Shown piece after piece: positions 44,112-53,261 of a stretch of DNA of 64,000 nt. Every line of letters starts with the position of its first letter. The first letter of the stretch is position 1. The notes beneath the pieces are model-generated. The model saw only the letters and a program-made list of their open reading frames with translations, was not told the DNA's origin and searched no databases. Source of the stretch: Bradyrhizobium guangzhouense (lineage in GTDB: Bacteria; Pseudomonadota; Alphaproteobacteria; Rhizobiales; Xanthobacteraceae); NCBI RefSeq assembly GCF_004114955.1, contig NZ_CP030053.1:5704001-5768000 (forward strand). Direction: 5' to 3'. Made by a program: the position numbers and the translations under genes.

Positions 44112-45203
44112 ATGACAAAGAAACGTGCACTTATTACCGGTGTGACCGGTCAAGACGGCGCTTATTTGGCCGAGCTGCTCCTTGGAAAAGGGTACGAAGT
44201 TCACGGCATCAAGCGCAGAACTTCACTGTTCAACACCGATCGTATCGATCATCTCTATCTCGATCCTCACGAACCAAATCCGGCATTCCGCCTACATTAT
44301 GGTGACCTTACGGACTCTTCGAGCCTAATTCGCATAGTCGGTCAGGTGCAGCCCGACGAGATCTACAACCTTGCTGCGCAGAGCCACGTGGCCGTCTCGT
44401 TCGAAGAACCTGAGTACACGGCGAACTCCGATGGCTTGGGCACCCTTCGCATTCTCGAGGCGATGCGGATCGTTGGGCTGGAAAAGAAGACCCGCTTCTA
44501 CCAGGCATCCACATCTGAGCTGTACGGCTTGGTTCAGGAGATTCCTCAGAAGGAAACCACTCCTTTTTATCCACGCTCGCCGTACGCTGTGGCCAAGCTC
44601 TATGCCTACTGGATCACGGTCAATTACCGCGAAGCGTATGGGATGTATGCCTGTAATGGCATCCTCTTTAACCACGAATCTCCTGTTCGCGGCGAAACCT
44701 TCGTAACGCGAAAGATTACGCGCGCTCTCGCTCGAATCCATCTAGGCCTCCAGGAGCGGCTCTATCTCGGCAATCTGGATGCGTTGCGCGATTGGGGGCA
44801 CGCGCGCGACTACGTCGAGATGCAGTGGCTCATGTTGCAACAGGAAAAGCCGGAAGATTTCGTCATCGCAACCGGCGTTCAACATTCGGTCCGAGACTTC
44901 GTCAATATCGCCGCGAGCGAAGTCGGCATGAAGATCCGGTGGGAAGGATCGGGCGCCGACGAGAAGGGTTACAATGTTGCGAACGGAAAGTGCGTAGTCT
45001 CGGTCGACCCGCGCTATTTCCGTCCGACAGAGGTTGCCACCCTGCTCGGCGATCCTTCCAAGGCGAAAGAGAAGCTTGGCTGGCAGCCCGCAACTTCGTT
45101 TGAGAGCCTCGTTCGCGAGATGATGAAAGAAGATCTTGAGTCCGCAAAACGAGATGAACTCATCAAGCAGCACGGCTTCAGATACTTCCCGCGTCACGAG
45201 TAG
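44112..45203 (+). CDS. gmd: GDP-mannose 4,6-dehydratase
   Basis: 363 residues from the start at 44112 ([20 protein letters not shown]). It converts GDP-mannose to GDP-4-keto-6-deoxymannose, the first step to GDP-fucose and related deoxysugars. The NAD-binding loop [12 protein letters not shown] and the catalytic [10 protein letters not shown] (YxxxK) are clear, and [17 protein letters not shown] and [14 protein letters not shown] are family blocks. Length is usual. Together with the fcl gene at 46665 it supplies GDP-L-fucose. A terminator follows at 45235. Confidence 0.97.
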   Translation: MTKKRALITGVTGQDGAYLAELLLGKGYEVHGIKRRTSLFNTDRIDHLYLDPHEPNPAFRLHYGDLTDSSSLIRIVGQVQPDEIYNLAAQSHVAVSFEEPEYTANSDGLGTLRILEAMRIVGLEKKTRFYQASTSELYGLVQEIPQKETTPFYPRSPYAVAKLYAYWITVNYREAYGMYACNGILFNHESPVRGETFVTRKITRALARIHLGLQERLYLGNLDALRDWGHARDYVEMQWLMLQQEKPEDFVIATGVQHSVRDFVNIAASEVGMKIRWEGSGADEKGYNVANGKCVVSVDPRYFRPTEVATLLGDPSKAKEKLGWQPATSFESLVREMMKEDLESAKRDELIKQHGFRYFPRHE

Positions 45204-45234
45204 ATCTCGAAAAGCTAGCCGTGGTAGCGAAGTA

Positions 45235-45267
45235 GCGGCAGCGCCGGCAAAGCGCTCCCGCTTTTTT
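45235..45267 (+). terminator. Terminator of gmd
   Basis: GCGGCAGCGC (45235-45244) pairs with GCGCTCCCGC (45252-45261) with one mismatch and is followed by six T. It ends the gmd transcript. Confidence 0.75.
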
Positions 45268-45303
45268 GCTTGATGCAGACGCACCAGCGCTGACAACCGA
45301 GCG

Positions 45304-46605
45304 CTACGGAACAGCGTCTTTCATCGGCATGGGCGCAGGCGCTCCCGAATCAATTTCGCTAGTCTCCGGCAGAGAGCCTGATCCGTGCATCGCCGACATT
45401 TCGTTGAGCCACCGACGAACGATAGTTCGGCGATCCCAACGCACAATTGACCTCCTACGCCCCTCGGCACCCAGCTCTTCGCAGCGCTCGCGATCAGCGC
45501 TTAATGTGCAAATAGCTGACGCGAGCGCACCAACGTCGCCCGGGCGAATAACAAGACCGGCTCCTTCAACTTCAGCGGCGAGTCCTGTACCTTCGCTGGC
45601 CATGGCAATCACGGGCCGCCCTGAGGCGAGAACTGCTCCTAATTTCGAGGGCAACACCAAATCTGCAGCTTCCGCCTTTTGCGGGATCAGGTGAAAATCA
45701 GCAGTCGCCATGAACTCGTTGAAAGACTCATTAGGCTGCAATCCAAGGAAATGAACTCTAGCGCAGCCTGCTGCCATGTCGACTAGCTTCGCCTTGTGAG
45801 GCCCCTCACCAGCCAGAATGAAGTGTACGTTTGGATGGTCGACTTGCAGCGCAGACGCGGCCTCGATGACCAGGTCCAGCCCCTGCTTGTTGGACATCGT
45901 TCCCGAATAAACCCCAACGATATCGCTTTCAGATATGCCGAGTTGACTCCGATACTGGGTCTGCCTCGGACGAGGGAAGACCGCGCTCGTGTCGATCCAG
46001 TTCCTGACCTCGGCAGTCCGTACAGCCGCAACGCCCTTCTCGCGCAGGCGACCAACCATTTGGGGCGAAATCGAAGAGACCCGATCGAAAGACCGTAGGA
46101 TGGCGGACTCAACGCTGAGCATAGCCGAGCGGAGCTTTTGACTGCGCAGCAAACCTAGATCAAACGCAGCATCAACTTCAAAATCCTGGATATGCAGCCA
46201 GGATCGCGCTCCAATCCTCCTCGCGATAAAGGAAACGAAAGCGGCCGACATCAAAGACGGCGCAACGGACAAAACGATATCGGGCCGCCAACTGATGGCT
46301 TCCTTGAGCACCGGCAACATGCTGCTCAGTGCAAATGACGCATGATGGGCCAGACGCTTCCCCCCTGATGGGTGTGCCGGCACGTATATGGGCGTGCGCA
46401 CAACACGCACGCCGTTGACATCCATGGCCCTGAAATAGGCAGCATCAAAGTTGGCCGGGACCTTCCAAGCGGGATAGTAAGGCGGCGCACTAATCACCCT
46501 GACTTCGTGGCCTTCATCAACAAGGCTCTCACAAAGTTCAGTGTTGTACTTCGCCACACCGATCAAATCGGGGGCGTAGTTGATGCCCACCAGCAAAATA
46601 CGCAT
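45304..46605 (-). CDS. WcaI-type glycosyltransferase (GT4)
   Basis: 433 residues from the start at 46605 (MRILLVGINYAPDLIGVAKY). The GT-B fold is shown by ISAPPYYPAWKVP, RPDIVLSVAPSLMSA, SWLHIQDFEVDAAFDLG and VYSGTMSNKQGLDLVIEAA, with the nucleotide-sugar site FHLIPQKAEAADLVLPSKLG and an E in the usual place. These blocks match WcaI of colanic acid clusters, a putative fucosyl- or galactosyltransferase at the cytoplasmic membrane. It is followed upstream by fcl on the same strand. Exact donor is inferred. Confidence 0.88.
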   Translation of the reverse strand: MRILLVGINYAPDLIGVAKYNTELCESLVDEGHEVRVISAPPYYPAWKVPANFDAAYFRAMDVNGVRVVRTPIYVPAHPSGGKRLAHHASFALSSMLPVLKEAISWRPDIVLSVAPSLMSAAFVSFIARRIGARSWLHIQDFEVDAAFDLGLLRSQKLRSAMLSVESAILRSFDRVSSISPQMVGRLREKGVAAVRTAEVRNWIDTSAVFPRPRQTQYRSQLGISESDIVGVYSGTMSNKQGLDLVIEAASALQVDHPNVHFILAGEGPHKAKLVDMAAGCARVHFLGLQPNESFNEFMATADFHLIPQKAEAADLVLPSKLGAVLASGRPVIAMASEGTGLAAEVEGAGLVIRPGDVGALASAICTLSADRERCEELGAEGRRRSIVRWDRRTIVRRWLNEMSAMHGSGSLPETSEIDSGAPAPMPMKDAVP

Positions 46606-46664
46606 CAAGAACAATCCAACTTGCAAAATGTAAGAGAGCGGCCCCAGTGGGATCGCGTCTTCAG

Positions 46665-47639
46665 TCAGCCAGCCGCACGAACTTCAAGGTGGCGGCCATA
46701 CCCCTTCAGAAAATCTTCATACGCAGCGACAAGTCCAGTCTGCAGCTTCGTATTCGCTCGCCAGCCGAGCGCGTGAATGCGCGAACTATCAAGAAGCTTG
46801 CGCGGCGTACCGTCCGGCTTGGACGTATCGAAGACGAGGTTGCCTTTGTACCCAACCGCGGCCGCTACAGCCGCTGCAAAGTCTGCGATTGATAGTTCGT
46901 CCCCACTGCCAGCGTTTATTGGCAGATCGCTCGAATAGTTTTTCAGAAGGAAGACGCATGCATCCGCAAAATCTTCGACATTGAGAAATTCGCGGAGCGG
47001 CCTGCCTGTGCCCCACACTGATACCGTCGGCGCTTTGGAAAGTTTGGCCTCGTGGAAACGCCGGATCAATGCCGCCGGAACATGGCTATGATCAGGATGA
47101 TAGTTATCGCCACGACCATACAGATTAGTCGGCATCACCGAGATGAAGTCGTCGCCATACTGCCTGCGATAGGCTTGGCACATCTTCAGTCCGGCGATCT
47201 TTGCGATAGCATACCATTCGTTGGTCGGCTCGAGCGGTCCCGTCAGCAACTCGCTTTCGGCGATCGGTTGCTTGGCGTGCTTGGGATATATGCAGGATGA
47301 GCCGAGAAAAAGCAGGCGTCGCACACCAATCGTGTGACTTGCGCGGATGACGTTTAGTTCGACTTCGAGATTCTCGCAGAGGAAGTCGACTGGGAAATTG
47401 TTATTGGCGCCAATACCGCCGACCTTTGCGGCGGCGTGGACCACGACATCAGGCCGATTGGCTTCGAGCCATTTCAGCGTGGGCTCTTCCTTGGTAAGGT
47501 CAAGTTCGCGGCGATCAGCGGTCAGAACGGTGCAATTTTCAGACGCAAGCCGACGAACGACAGCTGATCCCACCATACCTCGGTGCCCTGCGACAAAAAT
47601 CCGTTTGCTCCTGAGATCGTAAGCTGAAAATCCTGTCAT
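46665..47639 (-). CDS. fcl: GDP-L-fucose synthase
   Basis: 324 residues, start at 47639 with GAGGG four bases upstream. It epimerises and reduces GDP-4-keto-6-deoxymannose to GDP-L-fucose. The N-terminal dinucleotide site is RIFVAGHRGMVGSAVVRRL. VVHAAAKVGGIGANNNFP, SCIYPKHAKQPIAES and the catalytic YAIAKIAGLKMC (YxxxK) are all present. Length is usual. It works on the product of gmd at 44112; the two are convergent in this locus rather than adjacent. Confidence 0.96.
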   Translation of the reverse strand: MTGFSAYDLRSKRIFVAGHRGMVGSAVVRRLASENCTVLTADRRELDLTKEEPTLKWLEANRPDVVVHAAAKVGGIGANNNFPVDFLCENLEVELNVIRASHTIGVRRLLFLGSSCIYPKHAKQPIAESELLTGPLEPTNEWYAIAKIAGLKMCQAYRRQYGDDFISVMPTNLYGRGDNYHPDHSHVPAALIRRFHEAKLSKAPTVSVWGTGRPLREFLNVEDFADACVFLLKNYSSDLPINAGSGDELSIADFAAAVAAAVGYKGNLVFDTSKPDGTPRKLLDSSRIHALGWRANTKLQTGLVAAYEDFLKGYGRHLEVRAAG

Positions 47640-47849
47640 CGAACCCTCTACGGCGTCCGGTCGGCCCGATCACCACCATCGGTGAGATCAGCTCGAGGCC
47701 GCGCAGTATATTTAGCCGCCAATGCGGCCGTGCCAAACTGGTAACACAATCTTCACCTTGCGGCAGCCTATCCCGGCAGACCAAAGATATTCATAGTGAA
47801 CCTACGTTGCGCGCACAAAAGATCAGCAAGCGACGAAACAAAAATGAGC
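47640..47849. other. Intergenic region, no gene seen
   Basis: Spacer upstream of fcl. Open frames here lack recognisable features. Confidence 0.4.
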
Positions 47850-47873
47850 AAGGCAGCCGCGTGCGGTTGCCTT
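47850..47873 (-). terminator. Probable terminator of small secreted protein gene
   Basis: AAGGCAGCCGC and GCGGTTGCCTT can pair (one G-T), and on the minus strand the hairpin is followed by GCTCATTTTTG. It lies 48 bp past the stop at 47921. Confidence 0.5.
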
Positions 47874-47920
47874 GAAATTTATTCGATCAAGCGGGTAGCC
47901 GCCGCCCTGTCCGTCGAGAC

Positions 47921-48199
47921 TCAGTATGCCCGCCGCAGAACGGGACCAACGGGAACACAGACACGATCCATATACCAACCGTATGGCGTCTCTACCCTCA
48001 CCAAGGGGCAACGGCGCGAAGGCACATACCGATACGGATAAGGTTGCGCCCAGAACGTGACGGGCGTCGCTTTCATGTGGCTCTCGCCAATGAGCAGCGC
48101 TCCGGAAGCAGATATCTGCATAGCGGCACTTGCTCCGCTCGCTGCCCAGAGCAAAACAGTAGCGGCCAAGAGGCCCGTACGCGCAAACGATTTAAGCAT
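47921..48199 (-). CDS. Small secreted protein
   Basis: 92 residues from the start at 48199 (MLKSFARTGLLAATVLLWAA), with AAGGAGCC upstream. The signal peptide ends ASGASAA. The mature part holds FWAQPYPYRYVPSRRCPLVR and ends with a Tyr/Pro/Val-rich stretch with two cysteines (RRCP, RVCVP) likely to be disulphide-linked. No family recognised. Confidence 0.65.
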   Translation of the reverse strand: MLKSFARTGLLAATVLLWAASGASAAMQISASGALLIGESHMKATPVTFWAQPYPYRYVPSRRCPLVRVETPYGWYMDRVCVPVGPVLRRAY

Positions 48200-48409
48200 C
48201 CCAAAAGGCTCCTTGCCGTGCGGAACGGATCCGCTGCCCACGCCTCATCAGGCAGCCTTCCAATGGCAGGTCGCGGCGCCGTGAACCACCCCGAACCCGC
48301 CCATATAGTAGAGCAAAGTTTACCAAGCCGCCCGGAGGGAAGGCAACCGATGCCATGGCTGCCGAAGGCGCATTATCGCGATATGGCGCACAACTGTGGC
48401 TTCTCGGTC

Positions 48410-49492
48410 CTATTTTTCCTCGTTCCAAGCGCCCTGGGCGGCGAGGTCCGGTGAACGGCGGTAAACATCCCGAATGAACTGGTAGTTGACGGTCTGAGCT
48501 ATTGGCACGTCCTCCTCTCCGAGCTTGGCGAAAATGAGAATATCCCGAAGCGTCCGCCAACGGCTTTCGTCGTAGTCGGCGATCCGTCCCCCGGTAGGCA
48601 GTACCAACGCCCGCAACTGTTGCAGCTCGAACCTCAGCCGCTCAGATTTCAGCCTAGCCGGATCGGCGCCGACGAGAACAGGCACGCTCTGTGCATAATC
48701 GGCATAGGCAAACTGCCATCCGCGGATCAGGCCCTGCAGGGCGTCGGCGATTACTGACGGCTCGTCGTGAATGAGATCATTGCTTGCGAAGTAGACCAAT
48801 CCTGGGACGTGGATACCATAATCTTGCGGTTTGATGACACTCAGCCTGACAAAGGACGGGCTAGAAGGATCTGGTTGCCGGTCGATTCCGGCGACGATCG
48901 CATCCACCTCGCCGGCCCGCAAAGCTTCGAAGCTATCGCGCTCGGGCACCTTGGTAATCTGGCTACGTGGGAGCCCAAGCTGCGCCATCATGGCGTCGAA
49001 AACGACCTCTCCCTCGCTCGCCCTGCGATATCCCACACGCTTTCCAACCAAATCGGCGGGCCGCCGCAATCCCGAACTTTCGAGGGTGAAGATTGCGACG
49101 GAGGTGTCCAAAAAGCTCGCGGCGAAAGCCGTCACGGGGACACCGCGCCAGGTCGCCAGCAGGAACTTCTGGCCGCTCGTCACGCCGATGGCATGTTGGC
49201 GTGCGACGGATTGGACGAAGTCAGGGTCTTCGGGTTGGGCCGCCAACTCAACGCGGGAGGAAAGATATTGCTGCCTGGATGCACAGAGCTCGCCGGCAAA
49301 CCGCGCACCGTATCGGCCGTCCAGCAGGAGCTTGACTTGCGCAGCCTTCGGAGCCGTCGGCGCTTGCAGCGGAGCGACATCGGGCCGCAGCAAGACAAGC
49401 ATGGTCGCAGCCAGTGCCAAGGCGGCCAGACCTATAGCCAGATTGCGGTCACCTCTCGACCGGAATCGCCGCCGGGACCGCTTATGGGGCAA
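48410..49492 (-). CDS. ABC-type substrate-binding protein (NMT1/SsuA-like), orphan
   Basis: 360 residues; a TTG start at 49492 with AGGAAG upstream. After a basic start (RSRRRFRSRG) there is a hydrophobic anchor or signal (residues about 18-36). The body has NMT1/THI5-type blocks: GVTSGQKFLLATWRGVPV, LRRPADLVGKRVGYRRASEG, EVDAIVAGIDRQ, and YFASNDLIHDEPSVIADALQ, then WRTLRDILIFAKLGE. Such proteins bind sulphonates, nitrate, pyrimidines or similar. No permease or ATPase gene is next to it, so the partner is elsewhere or it acts as a sensor. Confidence 0.78.
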   Translation of the reverse strand: MPHKRSRRRFRSRGDRNLAIGLAALALAATMLVLLRPDVAPLQAPTAPKAAQVKLLLDGRYGARFAGELCASRQQYLSSRVELAAQPEDPDFVQSVARQHAIGVTSGQKFLLATWRGVPVTAFAASFLDTSVAIFTLESSGLRRPADLVGKRVGYRRASEGEVVFDAMMAQLGLPRSQITKVPERDSFEALRAGEVDAIVAGIDRQPDPSSPSFVRLSVIKPQDYGIHVPGLVYFASNDLIHDEPSVIADALQGLIRGWQFAYADYAQSVPVLVGADPARLKSERLRFELQQLRALVLPTGGRIADYDESRWRTLRDILIFAKLGEEDVPIAQTVNYQFIRDVYRRSPDLAAQGAWNEEK

Positions 49493-49633
49493 GGAGAACT
49501 TCCTAACGAGTTGTGAAATTTAAGATATCAGCGGAGCTAAGATGCGCTACAATTGGATCTACGGGATAAGGTTACTTTTCCCTTCGTCTTGTTTTAACGA
49601 CGATTTTGACCGATAGCACGGCATCTTTCGACA

Positions 49634-51160
49634 ATGAATTTGATCAATGGGCTTGGTAGGATGACAGTTCTTTCCGATCGACCGGCACCCGTTGCTGATT
49701 CTGGAGCAAGAATTCATATTCGCGAGCAGGCCGCTCCGGCAGCTAAAGGGTTTACCAAACGCTGGCTACGCCCTGTGGTTGTCGAACGGGCAATGGCGAT
49801 TCTGGATGCGGTTCTCATCGTGCTCGGCGGCATTGGCTGCGCGTTCGGCTACCACCTCGCAACCGCCGGAGCGGTCGGCAACGCGGACGTCTATATCGCC
49901 GCAAGCCTGCTGATTGCAGTAAACTTCGTCCTCCTCACCACGGTGCAGCACGGCTATCGGCTGAAAGCGATCACCAACCTTTCGCGCACCATCCGGGTGA
50001 CGCTGACAACATGGACGGGACTGTTCGGCGCGCTGCTGGCAATCGCTTTCGCGATGAAAGTCAGCGACGAGTTCTCCCGCGGCACCACCATCTCGTTTTA
50101 TCTGGTCGGCCTGGCCTTGCTGCTCGCGTCGAAGGCCGCCGCCGCCCGATGGACGGCCAATGCGTTGCGCACCGGCGCCTTCGCCAACAGCCGCGCGGTG
50201 ATGATTGCCGAATTGGGACTGCCAGCCTCGTCAAACGCGATCCCTGACCTTGCGCAGCACGGTTATCGGATGATGCGGATTTTGGAGATTCGCCCCAACG
50301 ACCTTGCCTCTCCGCTGTTGTTGTCGTCCATCGCGCCACGCTTTGAGGAATTGATCGACTACGCCCGGGAGAAGCAGATCGAGCACGTCTTCCTGATGAT
50401 GAGCTGGAGCCGCCAACACGTAATCGACAGCCTTCTCGATGCGCTCAAGATCCTACCCATTCCCGTACATCTGGTGCCCGACGCTCATACCGCGCGCTTC
50501 CTGCGATACCCGCTGGTGAACACAGGAAATACCTGGACAGCGGAACTGCGCCGCGCGCCCCTCTCCTGGAAAGAGCGGGCCCTCAAGCGCGTGCTGGACC
50601 TTGCCGGCGCCAGCTTGGCGCTACTCCTTTTCGCCCCCGTCATGGTGGTGACGGCCATCCTCATCAAGGCAACGTCGAGGGGCCCGGTGTTTTTTCGCCA
50701 GACTCGCAACGGCTTCAGTGGACGAGCGTTCAAGATCTTCAAGTTCCGCACCATGAGCGTGCTTGAGGATGGCCCGACCATTGCGCAGGCGCAAAAGGAC
50801 GATCCGCGTGTGACGACCATCGGCCGCTGGTTGCGCAAGACCTCAATCGATGAACTGCCGCAGCTCTTTAATGTGCTGAAAGGCGAGATGTCGCTGGTCG
50901 GCCCTCGCCCGCACGCTGCCGCTCACAATTCCGAATATGAGCAAATTATAGGCAACTATGCTTTCCGCCATCACGTCAAGCCAGGCATCACGGGCTGGGC
51001 TCAAGTGTGCGGTTACCGCGGCGAAACCCGAGCGATCGAGCTGATGGAGAAACGTGTCGAGCACGACCTTTGGTACATTAACAATTGGAGCTTGTGGCTC
51101 GACATGCGCATCCTCGCGCTCACTGCGGTGCGGGGTTTCGTGACCCCTAACTCGTATTGA
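49634..51160 (+). CDS. Undecaprenyl-phosphate sugar phosphotransferase (second copy)
   Basis: 508 residues. N-terminal hydrophobic helices (about 55-190), a middle cytoplasmic domain with RMMRILEIRPNDLASP, and a C-terminal sugar transferase domain with [48 protein letters not shown] and KPGITGWAQVCGYRGETRAI. These are the conserved blocks of WcaJ/ExoY-type enzymes. It would load the first sugar of the repeat unit of this second EPS locus. It is related to, but clearly distinct from, the enzyme at 5624. Confidence 0.92.
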   Translation: MNLINGLGRMTVLSDRPAPVADSGARIHIREQAAPAAKGFTKRWLRPVVVERAMAILDAVLIVLGGIGCAFGYHLATAGAVGNADVYIAASLLIAVNFVLLTTVQHGYRLKAITNLSRTIRVTLTTWTGLFGALLAIAFAMKVSDEFSRGTTISFYLVGLALLLASKAAAARWTANALRTGAFANSRAVMIAELGLPASSNAIPDLAQHGYRMMRILEIRPNDLASPLLLSSIAPRFEELIDYAREKQIEHVFLMMSWSRQHVIDSLLDALKILPIPVHLVPDAHTARFLRYPLVNTGNTWTAELRRAPLSWKERALKRVLDLAGASLALLLFAPVMVVTAILIKATSRGPVFFRQTRNGFSGRAFKIFKFRTMSVLEDGPTIAQAQKDDPRVTTIGRWLRKTSIDELPQLFNVLKGEMSLVGPRPHAAAHNSEYEQIIGNYAFRHHVKPGITGWAQVCGYRGETRAIELMEKRVEHDLWYINNWSLWLDMRILALTAVRGFVTPNSY

Positions 51161-51364
51161 GAGCCGCAGCTCTGGTCAGTATACAGTCAGCGCGGTTGCT
51201 AGCCCCACCGGCGATCGGAGTGAGCGGCATTCAAAACGCTTTTGGATAAAGCGCCGATCACTCGCTGCGACGCTCCGTTGCAGAACGCCTGAACCAGATT
51301 CTTGCTGTAACGCTCTCTGTCTACAAAGAGCGCCGAAGAAAAAGAAGCATCAACGGTTGTCGAT

Positions 51365-52270
51365 ATGACGGATGGACTGCTCACGGCAATCATTCTGACG
51401 AAGAATGAAGAGCTGCATATAACCCGCTGCATCGAAAGCGTTCGAGGTTGCGCGTCCCGCGTCGTAGTCGTCGATTCCTATTCCTCAGATCGAACCGTGG
51501 AATTGGCACAGTCCGCTGGCGCAGAGGTCTTTCAACGCGCTTTTCGCCACCAGGCCGATCAATTCAATTGGGCACTGGACAATTGTAAAGTGTCGAGCGC
51601 GTGGACGATGCGCATCGATGCTGATGAATACGTTGACCCGCAGCTTTCGTCGGAGATTTCACGATCCATTAACATGGCCCCCGCGGCCTTTACCGGATTG
51701 ACAGTAACTCGCTACTTGACGTTTTCTGGCCGCGTTATCCGGCATGGCGGCGTTTCACCACAACAACAGCTAAGGATTTGGCGGACAGGAACCGGCCGCA
51801 TCGAAAACCGCTGGATGGATGAGCACGCGGTCCTTTCGCACGGCGAGATCGGCAGCGTTCCCGGCGCTCTAATTGACGACAACAAGAAAGATGTGAGCTC
51901 TTGGGTCGACAAACACGATCGCTACGCGACCCGCGAAATGATCGACTTCCTAAACGCCGAATATCGATTTTTTCTGGAAGATGACACGATGGCCAGCGCT
52001 GCGGAGGCCAAGTCTAAGCGCATAAAGAAGCAGACACTCTACAATAAAGCACCACTTCTTTATCGCGCGGTTGCGCTCTTCCTCTACCGTTACATCTTCA
52101 GACTAGGTTTTCTGGACGGGAGCGAAGGCCTGTCGTTCAACCTGTTTCAGACGCTTTGGTACAGATACCTGGTCGACCTGAAGATTATTGAGGCGCGCAA
52201 ATTAATTGCCGACCACGGGGTTGAAGAGTTTAAGCGGACGCTTAAGCAGAGGCACGGCTTTGAGCTATAG
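51365..52270 (+). CDS. Glycosyltransferase family 2
   Basis: 301 residues. The GT-A start is LLTAIILTKNEELHITRCIE, then VVVVDSYSSDRTVELAQSAG; the metal-binding DxD is in WTMRIDADEYVDPQ. It resembles WaaE/KdtX-type transferases. A hydrophobic segment near residue 235 (YRAVALFLYRYIFRLGF) may contact the membrane. It would add a sugar to the lipid-linked repeat unit. The IS66 element inserted about 130 bp after its stop. Confidence 0.9.
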   Translation: MTDGLLTAIILTKNEELHITRCIESVRGCASRVVVVDSYSSDRTVELAQSAGAEVFQRAFRHQADQFNWALDNCKVSSAWTMRIDADEYVDPQLSSEISRSINMAPAAFTGLTVTRYLTFSGRVIRHGGVSPQQQLRIWRTGTGRIENRWMDEHAVLSHGEIGSVPGALIDDNKKDVSSWVDKHDRYATREMIDFLNAEYRFFLEDDTMASAAEAKSKRIKKQTLYNKAPLLYRAVALFLYRYIFRLGFLDGSEGLSFNLFQTLWYRYLVDLKIIEARKLIADHGVEEFKRTLKQRHGFEL

Positions 52271-52476
52271 CGAAGCTATCCCCAGCGCGCGGCCACAACC
52301 GGCCTAGCATCGATCAAATAAAGCTTTGGGAGGAGGAGACGCGCGATGTTTGTGCCGACCTTCGCAGCCAAAAGTTCGCTGCTGAGAATAGCAATATGGT
52401 ACGCCTACGAGGAAGGCCGCCTTGTTTGACGGAGGCGAACGCTGCAGGTCCTAGGGGTAATCCTAGGAGAAGCGCT

Positions 52477-52872
52477 ATGACGATTTCGAGGGCGGAGGTG
52501 ATCACATCGGTCGAGCGGCGGCGCCGGTGGTCGCAGGATGAGAAGGAACGGCTTGTTGCAGCGTCGCTCGAGACCGGTGCCAATGTTTCCGAGGTGGCTC
52601 GCGTGGCCGGGCTTCATGTGAGCCAGCTGTTCAGGTGGCGTAAGGAGCTTTGCAAGCATGGTGAAGCGAGTGTAGCGCCGTTCGTGCCTGTCGAGACCGG
52701 GCCGTCTATGCCGCCGCGGGAGGTTGCCGAAGTGCCATTGGCGCCGGCGCGTCGGCGGAAGAGCCAGGGCATCATCGAGATCGACCTTGGTAGTGGGCAC
52801 CGCATCCGGGTCGATGGCGATGTGGACGGAGACGCGCTACGTCGCGTTCTCGATGCTTTGGTCCGCCGATGA
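52477..52872 (+). CDS. tnpA: IS66 accessory protein TnpA
   Basis: 131 residues from the ATG at 52477. The N-terminal helix-turn-helix is [20 protein letters not shown], then [20 protein letters not shown], the IS3/IS66-type DNA-binding domain. The C-terminal [20 protein letters not shown] is the conserved end of IS66 TnpA. The stop overlaps TnpB by 4 bp. It is needed with TnpB and TnpC for transposition in this family. Confidence 0.92.
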   Translation: MTISRAEVITSVERRRRWSQDEKERLVAASLETGANVSEVARVAGLHVSQLFRWRKELCKHGEASVAPFVPVETGPSMPPREVAEVPLAPARRRKSQGIIEIDLGSGHRIRVDGDVDGDALRRVLDALVRR

Positions 52873-53216
52873 TCCCGGTTCCGACTGGCGCGCGAGTGTG
52901 GCTCGCGACCGGCTACACGGACATGCGCCGAGGCTTTCCGTCGTTGGCTCTCCAAGTGCAGGAGGTGCTGCGCAAGGACCCGCTTAGCGGTCATTTGTTT
53001 GTCTTCCGCGGTCGCCGCAGCGATCTTGTGAAGCTGATCTGGCACGATGGCCAGGGAGCATGCCTTTTTACCAAAAGACTCGAGCGAGGAAGGTTCATCT
53101 GGCCATCGGTTGCAGGCGAAGCAGTGACGATCTCGTCGGCGCAATTGAGCTATCTGTTGTCCGGAATCGATTGGCGCACCCCGCAAGAAACCCAGCGTCC
53201 GACGCGGGTCGGATAA
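52869..53216 (+). CDS. tnpB: IS66 accessory protein TnpB
   Basis: 115 residues. The start [20 protein letters not shown] and the block [20 protein letters not shown], then [13 protein letters not shown], are the invariant parts of the IS66 Orf2 (TnpB) family. Length is usual. It overlaps tnpA by 4 bp and is followed by tnpC after 45 bp. Confidence 0.94.
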   Translation: MIPVPTGARVWLATGYTDMRRGFPSLALQVQEVLRKDPLSGHLFVFRGRRSDLVKLIWHDGQGACLFTKRLERGRFIWPSVAGEAVTISSAQLSYLLSGIDWRTPQETQRPTRVG

Positions 53217-53261
53217 CGGTTTTGGGTTTGAATCTGCCGCTCGATCTGATTCAATGGCTCC

